DNA of 64,000 nt, from NCBI RefSeq assembly GCF_039522665.1, contig NZ_BAAADV010000001.1, positions 434,001-498,000 on the forward strand, given 5' to 3'. Numbering within the stretch: the first letter of the stretch is position 1; each line of letters begins with the position of its first letter. The position numbers and the translations under genes are program-made. Under the pieces are notes generated by a model. The model worked only from the letters and a program-made list of their open reading frames with translations, was not told where the DNA came from and did no database searches. Shown piece after piece: positions 58,649-64,000 of the stretch. Source of the stretch: Natronoarchaeum mannanilyticum (GTDB lineage Archaea > Halobacteriota > Halobacteria > Halobacteriales > Natronoarchaeaceae).

Positions 58649-59875
58649 GTGACGGCCGACGCCGCGAGCGCGCCGGCCGCGCTCGACGACGAGGCGGTGC
58701 TGCTGGTCGGGCACGGCTCCCGGCGCGAGAAGTCCAACGAGCAGGTCCGCGACCTGGCGGCCGACCTCGAAAACCGGCTCGGCGTCCCGGTCGACGCCGG
58801 TTTCCTCGAACTGGCCGAGCCCTCGATCGCCGACGCTGTCGACGCGCTCGCGCCGACGGTCGGTCGGATCACGGTCGTCCAGCTGTCGCTGTTCGCCGCG
58901 AGTCACGTGAAGAACGACGTGCCGCTCGCCGTCCAGCAAGCCCGGTCGACTCACGAGGACGTCACGATCCACAGCGGCGCCCACCTCGGCGTCCATCCCG
59001 CGATCGTCGATCTTCTGGACGACCGCGCCGCGGCGGTCGAGGCCGAAATGGGCGTCGACCGCGAGGTCGACGACGTCGCAGTCGTGCTCTGCGCACGCGG
59101 CTCAAGCGACCCAGACGCCAACGCCGACGCGCACAAGCTCGCCCGGCTGCTGTACGAGGGCCGCGCGTTCTCGGGGGTCGACACCGCGTTCATCGGCGTC
59201 ACGGAGCCCCGCCTCTCGGACGCGCTCCACGGCGTCGCGAAGCGCCGCCCCGACGCCGTCGTCGTCCTGCCCTACATGCTCGGCGACGGCGTCCTCACCC
59301 AGCGCGTCCGGGATCGAACCGCCGAGTTCGACGACGAGTACCCCTACGTCGACGCGCTGGCGGGCGACCCGCTGGGCACCGACCCGCGCCTGCTCGACGT
59401 GCTCGGCGACCGCTGGCAGGCGGCCCGCACCGACAGCGTCGAGATGTCCTGCGACACCTGCAAGTACAAGGTCGAACTCGACGGGTACGAGGAGGATGTC
59501 GGCGGCGCGCGGGCGATGCTGCGCGCGCTGAACCACCAGGCCGCCCACGAGGACCGCGAAGACGTCGACGACGACCCACACGTCCACGACGCGCCCGAGA
59601 AGCGCGTCTCGGTCTGCACGAACCAGACCTGCGCGGCAGACGGCGCGCCGGCCGTCCTCGAACGCCTGCGCCAGGCGGCCCGCGACTCCGACCAGTGCGA
59701 CGTGCGCATCACGCGCTCGTCGTGTCTCGGGCGCTGCGGCGAAGGGCCGATGGTGACGGTGTCGCCCGACGGCGTCTGGTACGGCGACGTCGACGCCGAC
59801 GACGCCGAGCGCATCGTCTCGGACCACCTGGACCGGGATCGGATCGTCTCCGAACTGGTCGATCAGACGCTCTGA
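58649..59875 (+). CDS. cbiX: Sirohydrochlorin cobaltochelatase CbiX fused to a [2Fe-2S] thioredoxin-like domain
   Basis: This 408-residue protein has two CbiX-type halves and a ferredoxin-like end. The first half (about residues 15-125) keeps the metal-handling His in VLLVGHGSRREKS and in SLFAASHVKND. The second half (about 135-260) has VVLCARGSSDPDANAD and VLPYMLGDGVL, where both His are lost. It ends with CDTCKYKV, then a thioredoxin-like [2Fe-2S] module (about 312-395) with CTNQTC and SSCLGRCGEGPMV. It inserts cobalt into sirohydrochlorin at the start of the anaerobic pathway. The Fe-S module may sense redox state or protect the chelatase. Confidence 0.9.
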   Translation: MTADAASAPAALDDEAVLLVGHGSRREKSNEQVRDLAADLENRLGVPVDAGFLELAEPSIADAVDALAPTVGRITVVQLSLFAASHVKNDVPLAVQQARSTHEDVTIHSGAHLGVHPAIVDLLDDRAAAVEAEMGVDREVDDVAVVLCARGSSDPDANADAHKLARLLYEGRAFSGVDTAFIGVTEPRLSDALHGVAKRRPDAVVVLPYMLGDGVLTQRVRDRTAEFDDEYPYVDALAGDPLGTDPRLLDVLGDRWQAARTDSVEMSCDTCKYKVELDGYEEDVGGARAMLRALNHQAAHEDREDVDDDPHVHDAPEKRVSVCTNQTCAADGAPAVLERLRQAARDSDQCDVRITRSSCLGRCGEGPMVTVSPDGVWYGDVDADDAERIVSDHLDRDRIVSELVDQTL

Positions 59876-59914
59876 ATCGCAACCTCAAACACGCTCGAAA
59901 TCCCTACTGATACC

Positions 59915-60286
59915 ATGACCTGTCACGAACTCGAAGCGCTGCGACTCGGACTGATGAACGTCCTCGGCACCGAGGACCGAAGCGCCCGCGACCACGCGGA
60001 GCAAGAACTGGAGGGCGAGCTCTCGGGCCCGATCGAGGGACTGGCGAACGCAGAGACGCTCTCAGCCGTCCAGAGCCATCTCGACGCCGCGCTCGTCGAC
60101 CTCGAAGAGGAGGTCGCGAACGCGGACGAGGACTCGGCGGAGTACGACTACCTGCGCGGCCGCCTCGTCGCGGTGCGGGACGCCGAGCGCGCGGTCCGCA
60201 GACTGACCGAGCAGGGCGAGGACGTCCTCGCGGGGCTGGGCGAGGCCCACGACGTCCTCCACGAGACGTTCCCCGCAGATGAGTAG
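59915..60286 (+). CDS. DUF3209 family protein
   Basis: This 123-residue helical protein begins MTCHELEALRLGLMNVLG, the hallmark of DUF3209, a family seen only near haloarchaeal and some bacterial cobalamin genes. It has a single Cys and a His at the start (Cys 3, His 4) that could hold a metal. The remainder is acidic helix (LDAALVDLEEEVANADEDS). It may have an accessory role in cobalt or chelatase handling, inferred from context. The stop overlaps the next gene by 8 nt. Confidence 0.85.
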   Translation: MTCHELEALRLGLMNVLGTEDRSARDHAEQELEGELSGPIEGLANAETLSAVQSHLDAALVDLEEEVANADEDSAEYDYLRGRLVAVRDAERAVRRLTEQGEDVLAGLGEAHDVLHETFPADE

Positions 60287-61562
60287 CGACGGCCGAGTCG
60301 GCGGAAGACGGGACGGTGGCGAGGAACTGACCGTCCAGCTGGGCGATATCTCCCCGGCGGGAACCCGCCACATGTGGCAGCGCTCCGCCGTCGCGCTCGC
60401 GGACGAGCTGGCGGTCGTCGGCGCGGCCGGACGCCTGCGCGGAGTCGACGTAAACAGCGGCGCCGAGCGCTGGTCGACCGACCTCGACACCGAGTACGTC
60501 GTCTCGCTGGCGACCGATCCTGCCGGTGAAGCGATCTTCGCGGGCTGTCGCGGAGAGAACGGCGCCGTCGCCGCGGTCGACGCGGCGTCGGGCGACGTGC
60601 TATGGACCTACCGCACCGCCGCCGACCTCGGATCGCCTCAGAAGGAGAGCCTGTTTTTCCTGCCGTACGTCGTCGACGTCGCGGGGGACGGCGAGCGGTT
60701 CTACGCGGCCGCACGGCGGTACGAGCGCGGCGGGGCGGACGCCGCGGCGTCCGGCGACGACGGCGTTCGCACGTTCCGCAGCGCGGTGTACGCGTTCGAT
60801 CCCGACGGCTCGGTCGCGTGGACGTACCGCGCGGACGCCTCCACGATCGCGCTCGACCTGCGCGAAGGCCGGGTCGCCGCGGCGTACAACCGCTGTCCGG
60901 GCGATCACCAGTGCGGGATGGTCGTGCTCGACGCGGCGACGGGCGACGCGCGGCTCACCTGGGACCCCGGAACCGAGGGCCAGCGCCGGGTCGGCGACGC
61001 CGCGCTGCTCGACGACGGCGGCGTCGCGGTCGCCAGCCACGGCGACTACCGGGGCTACCGCCTCGACGAGCGCGGCGGCATCGAGTGGTCGGTCGACCTC
61101 GCGAGACCGACCCGTATCGGCGGGGAGACGCTGTACGCGTATCCGAACCACGTCCGCGCGACCGACGATACGATCGCGTTCGTCACCGGAAATACGTACC
61201 CCGAAGAAGGTCGCGAGGCCGAGGGGCGCCACCCGGACGAGCACTCGATCGCGGTGTTCGACGCCGACGGCATCCCGCGCTGGCGCGCGTCGGTCGGCGG
61301 CTGGGTGTCGGAGCTCGCCGCGGCGGGCGATCGGATCGCGACGCCGTGCGCCCAGCACTTCCGCGACCGCGATCCCGGCGCGCACGGGCTCCAGCTGTTC
61401 GGCCTGCGCGAGGGATCGGTCGACGAGGTCGGCCTCGACGGCGTCGGAACGGCCTGCGCGCTCGACGAGGAGCGCGTCGCGGTGATCGAAGAGCCGGTCG
61501 AGTACCACGACGGCGACGCCGTGCGCGGCTCACACCGGGTGCGCGTTCTGCCGCGGCAGTAA
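60279..61562 (+). CDS. PQQ-like beta-propeller protein of the cobalamin cluster
   Basis: This 427-residue protein consists of repeated PQQ-type blades: GVDVNSGAERWSTDLDTEYV, AVDAASGDVLWTYRTAADL, AFDPDGSVAWTYRADAS, VLDAATGDARLTWDP and AVFDADGIPRWRASVGG. There is no signal peptide, so it is cytosolic. One segment has NRCPGDHQCGMV, a Cys/His set that could bind metal. Pyrroloquinoline quinone dependence is not implied; such propellers often act as scaffolds or sensors. It is coupled to DUF3209 and is the last gene on this strand before the convergent ferredoxin gene. Confidence 0.8.
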   Translation: MSSDGRVGGRRDGGEELTVQLGDISPAGTRHMWQRSAVALADELAVVGAAGRLRGVDVNSGAERWSTDLDTEYVVSLATDPAGEAIFAGCRGENGAVAAVDAASGDVLWTYRTAADLGSPQKESLFFLPYVVDVAGDGERFYAAARRYERGGADAAASGDDGVRTFRSAVYAFDPDGSVAWTYRADASTIALDLREGRVAAAYNRCPGDHQCGMVVLDAATGDARLTWDPGTEGQRRVGDAALLDDGGVAVASHGDYRGYRLDERGGIEWSVDLARPTRIGGETLYAYPNHVRATDDTIAFVTGNTYPEEGREAEGRHPDEHSIAVFDADGIPRWRASVGGWVSELAAAGDRIATPCAQHFRDRDPGAHGLQLFGLREGSVDEVGLDGVGTACALDEERVAVIEEPVEYHDGDAVRGSHRVRVLPRQ

Positions 61563-61595
61563 GCGGTCGGAAGGAAATCGTCGACGGGAATTCGG

Positions 61596-61910
61596 TCAGT
61601 CGGCGTCGGACGCCAGTTCTTCTGCGAGCAGAGTCGGAACGTCGGCCGGGCGCACGTTCTCGTACCACTCGTCGCGCGGCTGGAACCCCACGGCGGCGCC
61701 GTCTTCGCTACAGAGCCCGAGGCAGGACGTCTCGACGACCGCCGCCTCGGTCCAGAACAGCCCCTCGTCGCGAAGCCAGTCTGTCGCCGCCTCGACGACC
61801 GCCTCGCCGCCGACCTCGGCGCAGGAGGCGTACTCGCCGTCGCGGGCGTTCGTGCAGACCAGGATCCACGTCAGCTCCCGGTCGCGCTGGGCGTCCGTAC
61901 AGCGCCGCAC
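61596..61910 (-). CDS. Thioredoxin-like [2Fe-2S] ferredoxin
   Basis: This 104-residue protein has ligand sites VCTNARDGEYASC (about residues 18-30) and TSCLGLCSEDG (about 61-71), the C-x(n)-C...C-x3-C pattern of thioredoxin-like [2Fe-2S] proteins. It is related to the C-terminal module of the CbiX fusion. The start is a GTG at 61910. It lies 3 nt after cbtA in a cbtB-cbtA-ferredoxin unit. A chelatase or cobalt-uptake redox partner is a reasonable inference. Confidence 0.87.
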   Translation of the reverse strand: MRRCTDAQRDRELTWILVCTNARDGEYASCAEVGGEAVVEAATDWLRDEGLFWTEAAVVETSCLGLCSEDGAAVGFQPRDEWYENVRPADVPTLLAEELASDAD

Positions 61911-61913
61911 CGC

Positions 61914-62645
61914 TCAGGCCCCCGCGGTCGATCGATTGTCCTCGAACTCGTCGAGCGTCGCGCCCGCATCCGGATCGGCACGACGCCGGAGAGCGGTGAA
62001 CGTTCCCGCGAGCAGCGCCCAGAGGCCGACCTGTCCGAACACAACCAGCCAGCGGAACGCCGTCGCGAGCGCCGCGGGCGGGCCGGCGGTGCCGGTGGGG
62101 ACCGCGAGCGACGCCAGCGCGATCGGCGCGAACGGCGCGGCGGCGGCGGTTGCGGCGACGATCCTGCTCCGATCCGCCCGGGCGCGTCGGTACGCGAGAA
62201 GCGAGAGTGCGCACGCGGTGGCGCCGATCGCCATCGCACCCGCGTAGACGGCCAGCCGCGTTCCGGCGTCGAGCGCGTGCTCCGCGCCCGGCGCGACCGG
62301 CGGGAGCGCGAGCCACGGGATCCCGGAAATCGTCAGGAACCCCGCCGCGGCGAGCACGGACGCCGTCGCGGCGTCTCCGCCGGGGAGCGCCGGCTCCAGC
62401 AGGTAGTAGGCGACGCCGAACCCGGCGCCCAGCAGCAGCCCCCAGAGGACGCCGCCGCCGACGCTCGCGACTGCTGTCGTCGCGGCCGAGACGGCCGGTT
62501 CTGCGGCGTGAGCGTGACCGTGGTCGTGTCCGGCGTGCTCAGCGTGGCGCACGAGCGGATTGAGCGCGAGCGCGAGCAGCGCGCCGTAGGCGACTCCGGC
62601 GACCGCGCCCGCGCCGACGCCGCGGCGCAGCGAGTCCAGCAGCAT
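61914..62645 (-). CDS. cbtA: CbtA family cobalt transporter subunit
   Basis: This 243-residue membrane protein has five to six helices (MLLDSLRRGVGAGAVAGVAYG first) and a His-rich loop VRHAEHAGHDHGHAHAAEP (about residues 32-50) facing outside. GGGVLWGLLLGAGFGVAYYLL and GIPWLALPPVAPGAEHALD (about 120) are the CbtA features. CbtA with CbtB forms a predicted cobalt uptake system next to cobalamin genes. The ATG overlaps the cbtB stop (ATGA), so the two are coupled. Confidence 0.92.
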   Translation of the reverse strand: MLLDSLRRGVGAGAVAGVAYGALLALALNPLVRHAEHAGHDHGHAHAAEPAVSAATTAVASVGGGVLWGLLLGAGFGVAYYLLEPALPGGDAATASVLAAAGFLTISGIPWLALPPVAPGAEHALDAGTRLAVYAGAMAIGATACALSLLAYRRARADRSRIVAATAAAAPFAPIALASLAVPTGTAGPPAALATAFRWLVVFGQVGLWALLAGTFTALRRRADPDAGATLDEFEDNRSTAGA

Positions 62646-62830
62646 CAGTGGCAGGTGATGCCCGCGGCGTGGCGGAAGTTGTGCAGCGAGTCGTGCGCGA
62701 GCGGTTCCTGCAGGAACAGGAGGGTGAACCCGAGCGCGAGCGTCAGTCCGAGCGCCAGCGCGGCGGCCGTCGGCGTCACGTCGGTCCGGGCGCGTGCGAT
62801 CCGGGAGCGAACGGTGTCGGTCTGCGTCAT
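62645..62830 (-). CDS. cbtB: CbtB family small membrane subunit
   Basis: This 61-residue protein has one transmembrane helix (AAALALGLTLALGFTLLFLQ, about residues 20-39) and a C-terminal HDSLHNFRHAAGITCH. The His residues and the final Cys-His are the putative metal-binding tail characteristic of CbtB. The ATG at 62830 starts the usual short family length. TTACTTTTTG (62851-62860 on this strand) lies about 21-30 nt upstream as TATA. Confidence 0.93.
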   Translation of the reverse strand: MTQTDTVRSRIARARTDVTPTAAALALGLTLALGFTLLFLQEPLAHDSLHNFRHAAGITCH

Positions 62831-62928
62831 TGAAACTCTGTTTGCAATAACAAAAAGTAAGATTGTAAAGCTTGCGTCGTCGAGCCGCGGGCGGTCGCGG
62901 CACCGCCGCGCGTCCGCCGCCCCGACGC

Positions 62929-64000
62929 TCAATCCCGGTCGTGCGCCCGCGCGACGGCATCCTCGACGCGCTCGGGCGTCAGGTCGTCCAGCGGGACGCG
63001 GTCGCCGCCGCAGATCCGGGCGACGTCGGCGGTCAGCGCCGACCGATCGGTGGAATCTCCGGCGTCGACGACGACGGCGCTGTCGCCGCGGTCGGCAAGG
63101 CGTCGCGCGGCCTCGCGGGTCGCCGCGGTCGGGCTCTCGCCGCCGGCGTTCGCGCGTCCGTCCGTGACCAGCACGACGACACCGACCGCGGGGTCGGCCC
63201 GGTCCAGTACCTCCGCGGCGGCGGCGAGCCCGGCCGGCAGCGGCGTCCGATCGGCGGTCGGCAGCTCCTTGAGGTGCCGGGCGGCCGCGCTCACGCTGTC
63301 GGTCGGCGGCAGCAACACGTCGGCGTCCTCGCCGGCGAACGCCACGACTGCGACCTCGTCGCGCTGCTCGTAGGCGTCCCGCAGCAATTCCATCACGACG
63401 CCCTTGGCCGCCCGCATCGGCCCGCGCATCGACGCGCTGGCGTCCAGCGCGAACACGACCAGCGCCGACTCGTTCGCGCTTCGCACCGATCGGCGCAGGT
63501 CCCGCGAGTCGACGGCGTCCGCGCCGCGGGCCGCCGCCGCGCGCACCGACGCCGCGGCGTCGACGGCGTCCTCGACCGCCGCGCGTTCGGTTCTGATCCG
63601 GGCGCCCTCGCCGTTCGTCGACGGGACGCCGCGGCGCGATCCGGCGCCAGCGCTTGCGCCCGATCGTTCGTCTGCAACCTCGCTTTCGGCGTCGACCGAC
63701 GGCGCTCGCGCGTCGCCGATCCCGGCGCGGTCCTGTCCGGGAAGTAGCGGGGTGGCGGTCTCGTCGGCGTCGTCAGCGTCGTCGTCAGGCTCGTCGCCGT
63801 CGCTCTCGCCCGAACCGCCGTCATTGCGGTCACCGCCGCCGCTCGATTCGTTTCGGTCGCTGTCACCGCCACTGCTCGACGAAGCGCCGGTCTCGCTGCC
63901 GCCGCGATCGCGGTTATCGGAACCTGCGCCGTCCGGGCCGGACTCGACGTCACCGTTTCCGCCGGAATCCGTCGAATCGACGCCCCCGTCCGGCGATCCG
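62929..64000 (-). CDS. VWA-domain chelatase subunit (ChlD/CobT-like), partial
   Basis: The frame runs from the stop at 62929 to the window edge, so the N-terminus lies outside. The visible 357 residues hold a Gly/Asp/Ser/Asn-rich linker (about 63660-64000) and a von Willebrand A domain (below 63550). Its MIDAS residues are LDASASM (Asp-x-Ser-x-Ser), TADRTPL (Thr) and LVTDGRANAGG (Asp). This is the arrangement of ChlD/BchD and of the haloarchaeal partner of CobN. With an AAA+ domain presumably off-window, it would drive metal insertion. The GTG at 63546 is not a real start. Whether the metal is cobalt or magnesium is inferred from neighbours. Confidence 0.85.
   Translation of the reverse strand, partial: GSPDGGVDSTDSGGNGDVESGPDGAGSDNRDRGGSETGASSSSGGDSDRNESSGGGDRNDGGSGESDGDEPDDDADDADETATPLLPGQDRAGIGDARAPSVDAESEVADERSGASAGAGSRRGVPSTNGEGARIRTERAAVEDAVDAAASVRAAAARGADAVDSRDLRRSVRSANESALVVFALDASASMRGPMRAAKGVVMELLRDAYEQRDEVAVVAFAGEDADVLLPPTDSVSAAARHLKELPTADRTPLPAGLAAAAEVLDRADPAVGVVVLVTDGRANAGGESPTAATREAARRLADRGDSAVVVDAGDSTDRSALTADVARICGGDRVPLDDLTPERVEDAVARAHDRD

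Noticed and set aside
1-64000. tRNA, rRNA, CRISPR arrays, complete IS elements or an origin
   Set aside because: No T-loop-like tRNA pattern with matching stems, no regularly spaced repeats, no transposase and no Orc/Cdc6 gene with origin boxes were seen on reading both strands. Short degenerate remnants could be missed.

Overview
The window comes from a halophilic archaeon (class Halobacteria). The DNA is very GC-rich and the predicted proteins are strongly acidic. Diagnostic genes include archaeal IF-2 beta, an archaeal CobY/CobT-type cobalamin salvage route, DpsA, halocyanin, Bat-type HTH regulators, a geranylgeranyl reductase, Tat lipoproteins and haloarchaeal-only families. Many first genes of transcription units look leaderless, with an A/T-rich TATA element 25-30 nt before the start codon. 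Genes inside operons often overlap by 4-16 nt and several carry GGAGG Shine-Dalgarno sequences. I found no tRNA, rRNA, CRISPR array, complete insertion sequence or replication origin.

Layout. 1-2.6 kb: a broken membrane-protein gene, an aldo/keto reductase and an AEC transporter. 2.7-9.9 kb: a tightly overlapping seven-gene type IV pilus-like operon (secretion ATPase, TadC-like membrane protein, five small single-span or pilin-like proteins). 9.9-17.3 kb: a DMT transporter, an FAD monooxygenase, two Bat-type regulators, DpsA next to a DtxR-type regulator with a DtxR-like palindrome upstream, and a MinD-like ATPase with a partner. 17.4-25.6 kb: the late cobalamin block (HAD phosphatase, CbiB, CobS, CobY, CobT, CobD, CbiZ, CobA, CbiP). 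25.9-49.7 kb: mostly single-gene housekeeping units, including aIF2 beta, a sugar-acid dehydratase, a rhodanese/MBL fusion, ferredoxin, GG reductase, halocyanin, an M20 amidohydrolase, a uS10 paralogue, Nudix, MsrB, an FNT-like channel, a degenerate ParA-like protein, an LD-carboxypeptidase, endonuclease IV, a lipoate ligase and a putative Mn transporter. 49.8-64.0 kb: the early, anaerobic-type cobalamin block (CbiT, CbiL, CbiF, CbiG, a PfkB sugar kinase, two CbiH paralogues, a ferredoxin, a LAGLIDADG-like protein, a CbiX fusion, DUF3209, a beta-propeller), then on the opposite strand a [2Fe-2S] ferredoxin, CbtA, CbtB and a VWA chelatase subunit cut by the window edge.

How it fits together. 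The early block inserts cobalt (CbiX and/or the VWA chelatase with an off-window CobN) and makes the corrin ring. The late block adenosylates it, amidates it, attaches the aminopropanol arm and the lower ligand, and salvages cobinamides. CbtB/CbtA is the likely cobalt uptake system. CbiA, CbiC, CbiD, CbiE, a reductase and CobN are not in the window.

The most interesting items are: (i) a protein in the cbi operon with the layout of a two-motif LAGLIDADG homing-endonuclease fold but with the second catalytic acid replaced by Cys; (ii) a 21-nt element shared almost perfectly by two cbi promoters; (iii) a ParA-like protein lacking both lysines of the deviant Walker A motif and carrying a long acidic tail; (iv) DtxR-type and TATA-centred palindromes next to metal-homeostasis genes; and (v) short upstream ORFs coupled to downstream genes in the cbi cluster.
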